From positions 1 through 6,345 of the forward strand of contig JAEMPZ010000053.1 in assembly GCA_022759065.1 (NCBI GenBank): a stretch of 6,345 nt of DNA, written 5' to 3'. Origin of the DNA: Acidobacteriota bacterium. GTDB lineage: Bacteria > Acidobacteriota > UBA4820 > DSQY01. Positions 1 through 6,299 of this stretch are shown in pieces (the first letter of the stretch is position 1; each line of letters begins with the position of its first letter). The notes beneath the pieces are model-generated. The model made no database searches, had not been told where the DNA came from, and saw nothing but the letters and a program-made list of their open reading frames with translations. The position numbers were made by a program, and so were the translations under genes.

Positions 1-896
1 GTGGCCCGGAGCTGGCGAAGGTAGTTTTGAAAAACACCATATTGTCTGGCCACCGCGGAGAGCCAACGCGTATCATGCACGCCTACCGGCCTCGCATGTC
101 CGGCCGAAAAGACCCAAAGTTCTCCTTCGTGGATTCCGACGAGCGTCCTTGAAGCCGGAAGGTCGTGCCACAGGGCGGCCAGAATGTGCCCTGGTATGGA
201 GTTTGACCAATACGAATCAGGCCCCTGCCGGTAAGGTTCCATAAGCGATAGCAGCCTCTCGCGCCGCAGCGAAATGGCGCGCCGCTGTACACCGGCTGCG
301 CCTGCCTGTTGTACCGCCCAACCCTTGAGTTCCTCGCCCGCGTCAGGGCAGACCCAAAGGTGGCTGGGAGCGCCTATCAACGCGTCCCATTCGAGCCACC
401 CGGCGAGCGAACGCTCCAGAAAGCTCTCCTCTTCGAGGTCCGCGTTGTCAAGCCCGCGGATCAACTCGGCGCTAAGGTGCTCCAGCAATTCGACCGCGCG
501 AAAGGATGCAAGGAGCTGGTCATTGAGAGCCTTTACGGTGATGAGCGAACGCACCCTTGCCAGAAGCTGCCACTTCGAAAAGGGCTTCTGGAGAAATTCC
601 TCGACCCCGATGTTTAAAATATGCATGTGCGTGTGAGGATCGCTCTCGCCGGTCAGCACGATGATGGGAATCATGCGAGTCCGTTCGTCGCCTTTGATCA
701 TCGTCGCCACGACCTCTCCGCTGATTCTAGGCAGCATCAGGTCAAGGACCATGAGATCCGGCTTGAAGGAATCGACCATCTCCATCGCCGCGACGCCGTC
801 CCCGCATTCCCCTATTTCATGGCCTTCTCTCGCGAGCAGTTCGCCAAGAACCGCCCGTATCCGCGGGTCGTCGTCCACGACCAGGACTTTAGCCAT
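1..896 (-). CDS. Response regulator: receiver domain plus possible GAF-like domain (3' end outside the window)
   Basis: Reading leftwards from ATG at 896, the frame stays open for 298 codons and leaves the window without a stop, so the protein is partial. Residues 1-120 form a complete CheY-like receiver: MAKVLVVDDDPRIRAVL with acidic residues D8-D9, phospho-acceptor D52 in LMVLDLMLPRISG, switch residue T82 in IIVLTGES and invariant K104 in FLQKPFS. A helical linker follows (about 120-165). Residues 165-298 then resemble a GAF-type sensory fold, ending in a beta strand (ELWVFSAGHARPV) and a long terminal helix (about 277-297). That assignment rests on pattern only. No DNA-binding helix-turn-helix is seen in the visible part. 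An output domain (kinase, HD-GYP, GGDEF or PP2C) may lie beyond the edge. The start is supported by GGAGG nine bases upstream. The protein should be cytoplasmic, phosphorylated by an unseen histidine kinase. Receiver certain; overall role open. Confidence 0.88.
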   Translation of the reverse strand, partial: MAKVLVVDDDPRIRAVLGELLAREGHEIGECGDGVAAMEMVDSFKPDLMVLDLMLPRISGEVVATMIKGDERTRMIPIIVLTGESDPHTHMHILNIGVEEFLQKPFSKWQLLARVRSLITVKALNDQLLASFRAVELLEHLSAELIRGLDNADLEEESFLERSLAGWLEWDALIGAPSHLWVCPDAGEELKGWAVQQAGAAGVQRRAISLRRERLLSLMEPYRQGPDSYWSNSIPGHILAALWHDLPASRTLVGIHEGELWVFSAGHARPVGVHDTRWLSAVARQYGVFQNYLRQLRA

Positions 897-905
897 GCAA
901 CCTTG

Positions 906-910
906 CCTCC
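906..910 (-). promoter_or_regulatory. Ribosome binding site of the response-regulator gene
   Basis: A perfect GGAGG (minus strand) lies nine bases before the ATG at 896. It fixes the start of a gene whose stop is not in the window. The receiver domain begins immediately after this ATG, as expected for the family. Confidence 0.8.
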
Positions 911-919
911 AAGCATGGC

Positions 920-925
920 AGTATA
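920..925 (-). promoter_or_regulatory. Candidate -10 box for the response-regulator gene
   Basis: TATACT on the minus strand matches the sigma70 -10 consensus at five of six positions and lies nine bases before the GGAGG. No convincing -35 hexamer is found at 15-19 bp spacing (TAGTGC at 17 bp is poor). It could therefore be a weak or activator-dependent promoter, or a chance match. Confidence 0.35.
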
Positions 926-981
926 CTACTTTTGCATTGATGGCACTATCATGGAAGAGCGGTAAGGCCAATGATTGACGG

Positions 982-999
982 CGCAACGGAAGCCGTGCG
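982..999. other. Small hairpin between the regulator and aminotransferase genes
   Basis: CGC at 982-984 pairs with GCG at 997-999, and ACGG at 986-989 pairs with CCGT at 993-996, leaving one bulged base (985) and a three-base loop (990-992). The stem has seven pairs. Read leftwards from the aminotransferase it is not followed by a T-run, so it is not a standard intrinsic terminator. It may still slow polymerase or protect the 3' end of that mRNA. Its significance is uncertain. Confidence 0.3.
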
Positions 1000-1000
1000 T

Positions 1001-1049
1001 CACCAACCACAAGTCACGATTCACAAGTTACTAATCACCAATCGCTAAC
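1001..1049. repeat. Degenerate heptamer array, consensus CACNARY (seven units)
   Basis: Seven consecutive 7-base units fit the plus-strand consensus CACNARY, beginning CACCAAC (1001-1007) and CACAAGT (1008-1014). Position 3 is C in all seven, position 5 is A in all seven and position 7 is a pyrimidine in all seven. The fifth unit has T at position 1 and the last has G at position 2. The array crosses the 3' end of the aminotransferase gene: its stop codon TAG (1031-1033) and last five to six codons lie within the last three units. Heptamer tandem repeats are known between genes in other bacteria, for example the STRR repeats of cyanobacteria. I do not claim homology to those. Confidence 0.65.
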
Positions 1050-2254
1050 ATCTCGCCCAAGGCGGCGGCGAGCGCCGCGTACTGCTCTTCGGTGTTATAG
1101 AGCTGGGCGGAAACCCGCAGGATTCGCTTCGGATGAGAAGGCCAGTTAATAACGGGAACCTCGATCCCGTGGCGCGCCATGAGCTCGTCTTGCAACTGGT
1201 CTATGAAGAGCGGCGGCGCGGGCCCGGAGCCATCTGAATCTGGAAGAGGCACCGCCGCCATAGAGCCAATGAGCGCCTCCGGACAGGGCGGCCTTGCTGC
1301 CAGGGCGCCGCATAGCACTCTCCGCGCCTTGAGCGCCAGTTCGCGGTTGGCGCGCATCACCTCCGGCCAGCCGCCCGGTTTCAAGCCGGCCATGAACCTG
1401 ATCGCCTCCGGGACGCAAAGAAACGGCGTCGGGTCATAGGTTCCAGTCCATCCAAACTCAAGAAGGAACCTTGACCTGTCCTTGCGAGGCGAGTTGGCGC
1501 CATGGCTCACGACCAGCGGGCGGACCGTTTCGCGGAAGTCGCGCCTCACGAAGAGAAAAGCGGAACCCTTCGGAGCGCAGAGCCACTTGTGACAGTTGCC
1601 CGTGTAGTAGGCCGCGCCTAGCGCTTGCAGGTCCAGAGGGAGCATTCCAGGCGCGTGGGCGCCGTCCACAAGCGTTTCAACGCCCCGTTTTCGCATCTCC
1701 CATACGAGCCTCGCCACCGGCATGACCATGGCGGTCTGGCTGGTGACGTGATCCACGAGAAGCAGCTTCGTCCTTTGTGATACGTTGGCAAGGATGGCGT
1801 CCAGAATGTCATCGGCCGAGTTTGCGGGAAATGGAAGCTCCGCCGTCACGACTTTGGCCTCCCACTTGCCCGCCACCGCCACGAGCGCGTTCCGGCAGGC
1901 GTTGTACTCGTGGTCGGTGACCAGCAACTCGTCGCCGCGCTTGAGCTTGAGCGAGCCAAGGACGGTATTGATTCCGGTCGTGGCGTTCGGAACAAAAACC
2001 AGCCCTTCGGCATCGCACCCAACAAAACGCGCGAGCTCAATTCTCGCCGCGTCCCAAAGCCCCTCCAACTCCCTGGCCAGAAAGCGCACCGGCTGGCTCT
2101 CCATATATTGGCGAAGCTGTTGCTGTGCGGCGAGGACAGGCGCCGGGCAAGCCCCGAATGAGCCGTGGTTGAGAAACAAGCACTTCGGATCCAAATGCCA
2201 GTGTTTCGCGAACTGAGACGGCGTCAAGGAACTTACTTCAGCATGGGGTTGCAA
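1031..2254 (-). CDS. Class V PLP aminotransferase, isopenicillin-N-epimerase-like
   Basis: This encodes a 407-residue fold-type I pyridoxal-phosphate enzyme of the class V (NifS/CefD) superfamily, a usual length for the family. Visible landmarks in order are: LNHGSFG (28-34) near the N-terminus, phosphate-cup segment NATTG (90-94), TDHEYNA (113-119), DHVTSQTA (168-175), cofactor-ring aspartate D197 and H200 in DGAHAPG, Schiff-base lysine K223 in YTGNCHKW, WTGTYDP (269-275) and a C-terminal arginine R380 in LRVSAQLYN that fits the substrate carboxylate site. The closest family pattern is CefD-like; relatives include epimerases, cysteine desulfurases and C-S lyases, so the substrate cannot be stated. 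No beta-lactam or sulfur-assembly genes are nearby. The start is TTG at 2254. GGAGG lies six bases upstream, the first in-frame ATG is codon 51, and starting there would remove conserved LNHGSFG. It appears to be a separate transcription unit, cytoplasmic, with its own promoter. Confidence 0.93.
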   Translation of the reverse strand: MQPHAEVSSLTPSQFAKHWHLDPKCLFLNHGSFGACPAPVLAAQQQLRQYMESQPVRFLARELEGLWDAARIELARFVGCDAEGLVFVPNATTGINTVLGSLKLKRGDELLVTDHEYNACRNALVAVAGKWEAKVVTAELPFPANSADDILDAILANVSQRTKLLLVDHVTSQTAMVMPVARLVWEMRKRGVETLVDGAHAPGMLPLDLQALGAAYYTGNCHKWLCAPKGSAFLFVRRDFRETVRPLVVSHGANSPRKDRSRFLLEFGWTGTYDPTPFLCVPEAIRFMAGLKPGGWPEVMRANRELALKARRVLCGALAARPPCPEALIGSMAAVPLPDSDGSGPAPPLFIDQLQDELMARHGIEVPVINWPSHPKRILRVSAQLYNTEEQYAALAAALGEMLAIGD

Positions 2255-2260
2255 GCGCGG

Positions 2261-2265
2261 CCTCC
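2261..2265 (-). promoter_or_regulatory. Ribosome binding site deciding the TTG start of the aminotransferase
   Basis: A perfect GGAGG (minus strand) lies six bases before the TTG at 2254. It is the main evidence that this non-ATG codon is the start, since no in-frame ATG occurs before codon 51. Confidence 0.8.
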
Positions 2266-2266
2266 G

Positions 2267-2276
2267 TTGCCGGCAA
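2267..2276. promoter_or_regulatory. 10-bp perfect palindrome at the predicted transcription start
   Basis: TTGCCGGCAA is its own reverse complement. It overlaps the last base of the -10 box and covers the predicted start site (about 2269), just before the GGAGG. This is a suitable place for a repressor operator, but a 10-bp palindrome somewhere in a 70-base gap is not very improbable by chance. Confidence 0.3.
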
Positions 2277-2304
2277 GTATACCCCGCGCGCCCGACGCCT
2301 TCAA
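2276..2304 (-). promoter_or_regulatory. Sigma70-type promoter for the aminotransferase
   Basis: On the minus strand, TTGAAG (2304-2299, four of six consensus positions, TTGA intact) is separated by exactly 17 bp from TATACT (2281-2276, five of six). The predicted start near 2269 gives a leader of about 15 bases containing GGAGG. It lies in the 69-base gap after the lipoprotein gene, so the aminotransferase can be transcribed independently. Confidence 0.65.
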
Positions 2305-2323
2305 GGAGGGCTGATGCCCCGCC

Positions 2324-3352
2324 TTAGTTATCGTTCCAATTGACCGCCACGTCGGCCGCCCAGTCAAGCAGCTCGTGCCTGCCTTCGCAACTTGCGTACA
2401 GGCGCACGACGTAGTCACCCGCCGAGGGAAGGAGCGCCGTCATGACGATTTCCCTCTCGCCTCGCTTGCATGGCAGAGGCTCCGAAAAGACCTTTCCCTC
2501 GCCGCGAAGAAGGTACGCCCGCACTTCGGCTCCCTTTGGGGCCCCGACGGCCAGCGAAATCACGGGGCCGCCCAACTTCGCCGCCAAGGCTCCATTGGGG
2601 AATGAGAGCCCGCACTTGAAAAAGGCCGGCTTCAGCCACGGCAGCCTCTCAAACTCCTCCTGGCTGATCGCGCGCGCCGCAAGCTGCCATCGCGCTTCGT
2701 ATGGCCAGTGAGTGTAAATGAATTGCTCGGGCGGCGTGTCGTAGTAGAAAGGCTCGAAGGCATGGACATATTTTCCGGCCTCGTCCAGAGCGCCCGCCCC
2801 CCAGGTGCAATCCACGAGCCGCCAGCGCCCCTCAATGCGCACGGCGTTCCAGGCGTGGTTCGGCGCGCCTGAGAAAACGGCGCCAACGTGATAACCGGCG
2901 CCTTTCGCGAAGCCGTGGATCGTGACGCATTCGAGGCCCGCCTTGGAGGCCAGAGCCTCAAAGAGGTTGGAATAGCCTTCGCAGACGGCGCTCCTCTTTT
3001 TTAGCGTCTCATCGGCCCCGGACGATTCGAGAACGCCGCTTTTATAACCTTCCAGGTCGTAGTTCACGTGGGAGGTGACCCACCTGAAAATCGCCCGCGC
3101 CTTCTGTTCTTCAGTCTCTTTCGGCGGGGCGAGGTATGCTGCAAGCGCGGCTATAGAAGTTTCAACTTCAGGCGGCGGCGCCAGCGCGACACTCTCGGCT
3201 TCGCGCCAAGGAGAAGGAACTTGAGGCGCCAAGACCGGGGCCGAAACCGGCGCCTTTTGCTCGCAAGCTCCCATGAGAAGAATAACAGCGATTGCCGCCA
3301 GCGCCAGCGATTGCCTCATGGCCGGATCGCTCGCCAATGAGAAGCATTTCAT
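2324..3352 (-). CDS. Lipoprotein with kyphoscoliosis-peptidase-like transglutaminase domain
   Basis: This encodes a 342-residue predicted envelope lipoprotein. Residues 12-29 form a signal peptide ending in the lipobox LMGA-C30, where lipid attachment and cleavage are expected. A short Pro/Ala-rich linker (31-62) precedes a transglutaminase-like cysteine-protease fold (about 63-185). Catalytic triad candidates are C124 in SAVCEGYSN, H166 in PNHAWNAV and D181 in LVDCTWGAG. The segment after the triad (FYYDTPPEQFIYTHWPYEARWQ, about 202-223, then ISQEEFERLP) is typical of the KY (kyphoscoliosis peptidase) subgroup rather than plain transglutaminase-core proteins. A C-terminal beta-rich region (about 250-340) may bind a ligand. 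All three catalytic residues are present, so it could be an active peptidase or crosslinker, though the substrate is unknown. It starts 12 bases after the stop of the dehydrogenase gene, suggesting cotranscription. ATG 3352 has a weak AAGG seven bases upstream. The ATG at 3319 would give a tidier signal peptide (MRQSLALAA) and is a real alternative. Confidence 0.87.
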   Translation of the reverse strand: MKCFSLASDPAMRQSLALAAIAVILLMGACEQKAPVSAPVLAPQVPSPWREAESVALAPPPEVETSIAALAAYLAPPKETEEQKARAIFRWVTSHVNYDLEGYKSGVLESSGADETLKKRSAVCEGYSNLFEALASKAGLECVTIHGFAKGAGYHVGAVFSGAPNHAWNAVRIEGRWRLVDCTWGAGALDEAGKYVHAFEPFYYDTPPEQFIYTHWPYEARWQLAARAISQEEFERLPWLKPAFFKCGLSFPNGALAAKLGGPVISLAVGAPKGAEVRAYLLRGEGKVFSEPLPCKRGEREIVMTALLPSAGDYVVRLYASCEGRHELLDWAADVAVNWNDN

Positions 3353-3364
3353 ACTTCAACCTTA

Positions 3365-6187
3365 TCACTTCATGCTTGCATTGTCGGCCTGGCCGGCCTT
3401 GAGCCCCAACGCCTCGGCCAGGAGCACAAGCGGATGAAGGACTGGAACCTGAAGGTGCGCTTCGTCTTGAATCTTGCACGAACCGCACGGTGTCACTACA
3501 TAGTCGGGGGCGGCACGCCGGATTCGTTCCATCAGAGGCGATGCTATCGCGTCGCTAAGCTCAGCGTGCCGCGCCTCCATCCCGAACGAGCCGCCCAGGC
3601 CGCAACATTCCTCCGTCACGTCCGCGATTTCAAGCCCGGGGATCATTTTCAACACGGCGACTTCGTCCTCATAGCTTCCGATGACGGCGCCGTGGCAGGG
3701 CGTCTGGTAGACCACGCGCGCGTGTATTTCGCGAAGCTCCGGCTTGCGCGCCTCCATCAACTCCTTGATGTAGGTAAAGAGCGGCTTGCATTTTCCCGCC
3801 AGTTCCTTGGCGCCTTCCGACGGCAAAAACTTCGGCTGCTCTTTCGAGAGGGCGAACAGGCAGGAAGGAGATGATGCCACTATGGTGAACCCTTTGCGGG
3901 TCCATTGCAGGAAAGAGCGCTGGTTGAAGGCCGCGTCTTCGGCAACGGCGTCAAAGAGGCCGCGCGCCATTTTGCTGACGCCGCAGCAAGCCTGCGGCGG
4001 AACGGCCACCTCTACGCCGAGCGCCTGAAGCACCGAGACGGCAAGGCCGCTTTCGCCCTCGGGGTTGTACGTGTTGCCGAAACAGCCATAGAAGTATGCC
4101 GCTTTCCCCGCCCCGCGGCCATCAAAGTGGTAAAGGCGGCCAGGGTCGAAGGCAAAGGCCGCGGCGGGCTTCGGGGCGCGCGCGTCCCTCCTCAAGCCAA
4201 ACGCGGCCCTGCTGGCTGCGCGGGCCGGCGTTGTGTTCGCCGCGACCTGAATCATCCTCGCCGCCTTGGGGCCCACGGAATAACCAAGGGACGGGAGGCG
4301 GCCAAGGAAAGCGTCCCTTGCCCTTTGCAGAGGCGGCGTGAACGCCTCGCGGAAAATGGCGGCAAGCGGAGCGATGTCAACGTGCGTGGGGCAGTTGATT
4401 TCGCAGAGCGAGCAGCCGATGCACGAATCGAAGACGCTCCTTGCGCTTGAGCGGCTGACATCATCGAGCGACAGTTCGCCGGCAAGCAGAGCCTGTAAGA
4501 GGTGCCCCCTGCCGCGAGAGGAGAGCAAATCGTAATCGCTCGCTTGCGCGGTTGGGCAGAAGTCCCGGCAGGTACCACAGCCGTGGCAGCGCTCGGCCTC
4601 GACGGCCCATGCCTCTTCCGAAAGGCGCCCAGGCAGAGGCGCCCGGCGGTAGGCGGGAGAAAAGCGGAGGCCCGTCTCTATTGGTTCCGCCTGGGCGGGG
4701 GCAAGAATGCCCGGATTCAAGATTTCCTGCGGGTCAAGCGCCAGCTTGATGTCGCGGAAAAGGCCCGTCAGTTCTCCATACACAACGGGAAGGTAAGGCG
4801 TGCGCAACCTGCCGTCGCCGTGTTCGCCAGAGAGGGCGCCGTTCAGCGACGCGAGAAGCCGTGCCACTTCGCCAGCTATCAGCGGCATCTGCTCGAAATG
4901 GGCCGAATCGGTCAAGTCCATAAAGGGGTTGACGTGAAAGTTGCCGTCGCCCGCGTGGCCGAATATGACGGCCTCAATTTTCCTGGCCGAGAGAATCTCC
5001 GTCACGCCGCTGACGTAACGCGGGATGGCCTCCGCCGGCACCGCGCCGTCCTCTATAAAGCGCAGCGACTTCAATTTTCCCCGGCCCCTGTTCAAAAGCG
5101 GGCTCGCGGCTTTGCGGAAGGCCCATATCGCCTCCCTCTCTTGAGCGCTCGCCGCCCTTCTCGCGCACACCGGCTCGTTCGGCGCCGCCGCGTCAAGCAG
5201 GCGGCCAAGCCCGCTTTCCGCCTCTTCCCTGCTTGCGCCGTCCGCTTCCAAAAGAAGGATCGCCTTTGAACGCTTGTCGAGCGAGAGGGGAAAATCACCC
5301 TCCCCGCTTCTTATGATTTCAAGGAACGTTTCGCTCATCAATTCGCAAGCCGAAGGGCCGTGAGGCAGGAGAGCGACCACGGCGTTCGCCGCTGCCTCCA
5401 AAGTCGCGAACTCAACCATTGCAAGCGAACGGTGGGCGGGGATCGGCGTGAGGCGAAGGCCCGCCTCAAGAAAGACCGCCAGCGTGCCTTCCGACCCGAT
5501 GAACAGCGGCACCAGGTCCACCGTGCCATCGCCTTGCAAGCAATCCTTGAGGTTGTACCCGGAGGTATTGGTGCGGCTTCTGGGCCAGAGGGACGATATC
5601 TTGTCCCGGTGCGATAGGATTAGTTGCGCGGCGCGCCTCAGCGCTGGGTGCGAGTAATCGTCCGGCTTTCGGCTACCCTTCTCCAGGCGGATTTCGCTGC
5701 CGTCCGCTAGAAGCATCCTTACCCAATTCACGTGTTGCGCCGTCGTGCCATATTTTACCGAGCGCGGCCCCTTGGAATTGTTGGCCAACATGCCGCCGAT
5801 ACAACAGAAATCAGCGCTCGATGGATCAGGCGCAAAAGAAAGCCCAAGCGGCCTGAGCCTTCGGTTGAGGTCCGACAGCACGACGCCCGGCTCGACAACT
5901 ACTTCGTGGCGGTCCGGCTCCACATTGATAATTTGACTCATGTACCTTGAAACGTCCGCGACGATACCCTCCCCCACCGTCTGCCCGGCAAGGCCGGAGC
6001 CACCGGCGCGCATCGTGAGGCCTGCTTCAAGCTCCCGAGCCCTGGCCAACGCCCAGGCAAGGTCCTCATCGCCCTTCGGATAAAGAACGCCTTTAGGGAC
6101 GCGCTTGTAGATGCACGCGGCCCGCGAATATACCGCCCTGTGGGCCGAGTCCTCGAAATATTCGCCATACGGCGGCTTTCGCGCCAT
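3365..6187 (-). CDS. Fused FAD-linked 2-hydroxyacid dehydrogenase and iron-sulfur (GlcD-GlcF type) protein
   Basis: This 940-residue protein joins two modules that are separate subunits in glycolate oxidase (GlcD, GlcF). The N-terminal part is a PCMH-type FAD domain: RAGGSGLAGQT (60-70), PDPSSADF...GGMLANNSKG (120-140) and GSEGTLAV (231-238). The FAD-oxidase C-terminal domain carries HAGDGNFH (411-418; H411 and H418 are metal-ligand candidates) and GEHGDGR (454-460). Next come two [4Fe-4S] motifs, C534/C537/C540/C544 and C589/C592/C595/C599, then two cysteine-rich CCG domains (C702, CCG 734-736, C776; C831, CCG 861-863, C901/C904). The family oxidises D-lactate, glycolate or D-2-hydroxyglutarate and passes electrons to a quinone or another carrier; which substrate cannot be read here. 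No signal peptide or membrane helix is seen. All key residues look intact. The frame is open upstream to a TTG at 6256, but ATG 6187 is preferred: GGAGG lies four bases before it, and the upstream stretch is repeat sequence and promoter. The lipoprotein gene follows after 12 bases. Confidence 0.94.
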   Translation of the reverse strand: MARKPPYGEYFEDSAHRAVYSRAACIYKRVPKGVLYPKGDEDLAWALARARELEAGLTMRAGGSGLAGQTVGEGIVADVSRYMSQIINVEPDRHEVVVEPGVVLSDLNRRLRPLGLSFAPDPSSADFCCIGGMLANNSKGPRSVKYGTTAQHVNWVRMLLADGSEIRLEKGSRKPDDYSHPALRRAAQLILSHRDKISSLWPRSRTNTSGYNLKDCLQGDGTVDLVPLFIGSEGTLAVFLEAGLRLTPIPAHRSLAMVEFATLEAAANAVVALLPHGPSACELMSETFLEIIRSGEGDFPLSLDKRSKAILLLEADGASREEAESGLGRLLDAAAPNEPVCARRAASAQEREAIWAFRKAASPLLNRGRGKLKSLRFIEDGAVPAEAIPRYVSGVTEILSARKIEAVIFGHAGDGNFHVNPFMDLTDSAHFEQMPLIAGEVARLLASLNGALSGEHGDGRLRTPYLPVVYGELTGLFRDIKLALDPQEILNPGILAPAQAEPIETGLRFSPAYRRAPLPGRLSEEAWAVEAERCHGCGTCRDFCPTAQASDYDLLSSRGRGHLLQALLAGELSLDDVSRSSARSVFDSCIGCSLCEINCPTHVDIAPLAAIFREAFTPPLQRARDAFLGRLPSLGYSVGPKAARMIQVAANTTPARAASRAAFGLRRDARAPKPAAAFAFDPGRLYHFDGRGAGKAAYFYGCFGNTYNPEGESGLAVSVLQALGVEVAVPPQACCGVSKMARGLFDAVAEDAAFNQRSFLQWTRKGFTIVASSPSCLFALSKEQPKFLPSEGAKELAGKCKPLFTYIKELMEARKPELREIHARVVYQTPCHGAVIGSYEDEVAVLKMIPGLEIADVTEECCGLGGSFGMEARHAELSDAIASPLMERIRRAAPDYVVTPCGSCKIQDEAHLQVPVLHPLVLLAEALGLKAGQADNASMK

Positions 6188-6191
6188 CGCT

Positions 6192-6196
6192 CCTCC
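6192..6196 (-). promoter_or_regulatory. Ribosome binding site deciding the dehydrogenase start at 6187
   Basis: GGAGG on the minus strand lies four bases before ATG 6187, a short but workable spacing. The in-frame ATGs at 6208 and 6205 and the TTG at 6256 have no comparable site, so they are less likely starts. Confidence 0.7.
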
Positions 6197-6203
6197 AGGG
6201 GAC

Positions 6204-6212
6204 ATCATACCA
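6204..6212 (-). promoter_or_regulatory. Extended -10 promoter for the dehydrogenase-lipoprotein operon
   Basis: TGGTATGAT on the minus strand has the TGN extension followed by TATGAT (five of six to the -10 consensus). The best hexamer at 17 bp spacing is GAATTC, a poor -35, which is common where the TGN extension is present. The predicted start near 6197 directly abuts the GGAGG, giving a leader of about 10 bases. This fits ATG 6187 and argues against the in-frame ATG at 6208, which would lie inside the -10. Confidence 0.45.
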
Positions 6213-6234
6213 AAATGAAGGGCGCTGAATTCAC

Positions 6235-6258
6235 CACCAAGGCACCAAGGCACCAAGG
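6235..6258. repeat. Three perfect tandem copies of CACCAAGG
   Basis: CACCAAGG occurs at 6235-6242, 6243-6250 and 6251-6258 without a mismatch, preceded by a partial copy (TCAC, 6231-6234). The array is upstream of the predicted promoter of the dehydrogenase operon. On the minus strand it can be read through in the dehydrogenase frame, which accounts for the spurious in-frame extension to the TTG at 6256. Confidence 0.8.
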
Positions 6259-6260
6259 GA

Positions 6261-6274
6261 AGATGAGAGATGAG
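6261..6274. repeat. Direct repeat AGATGAG x2
   Basis: Two adjacent perfect 7-base copies occur at 6261-6267 and 6268-6274, two bases after the CACCAAGG array. They are followed by looser purine-rich sequence (GGGAGGATAG, then CTGAGGGAG) to about 6292 that may be decayed copies. Confidence 0.5.
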
Positions 6275-6299
6275 GGAGGATAGCTGAGGGAGCGAAGAC

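Noticed and set aside
83..292. Short minus-strand open frame
   Set aside because: It overlaps the response-regulator frame, which stays open through this stretch and off the edge. It has no separate ribosome binding site.
274..965. Plus-strand open frames across the response-regulator region
   Set aside because: They oppose a minus-strand frame that encodes a complete receiver domain with all conserved residues. The plus-strand products show no domain.
982..999. Hairpin as an intrinsic terminator for the aminotransferase
   Set aside because: The stem is acceptable, but no T-run follows it in the leftward direction of transcription, so I list it only as a hairpin.
1001..1049. CRISPR-like array
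   Set aside because: The units are 7 bases and contiguous, with no unique spacers and no cas genes nearby.
2255..2323. Intrinsic terminator after the lipoprotein gene
   Set aside because: No stem followed by a T-run is visible in the gap; the sequence is better explained as the aminotransferase promoter.
3905..4450. 181-codon open frame on the plus strand
   Set aside because: It is antisense to the iron-sulfur half of the dehydrogenase, has low-complexity Arg-rich composition, and has no ribosome binding site or domain.
4502..5269. 255-codon open frame on the plus strand
   Set aside because: It lies entirely antisense to the dehydrogenase fusion, whose FAD and Fe-S motifs are unmistakable. 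The translation is rich in Arg/Ala/Gly with no recognisable domain, as expected for a shadow frame in GC-rich DNA.
6235..6258. Transposon or insertion-sequence end
   Set aside because: There is no transposase gene, no matching inverted copy elsewhere in the window and no target-site duplication. The pattern is a simple tandem octamer.
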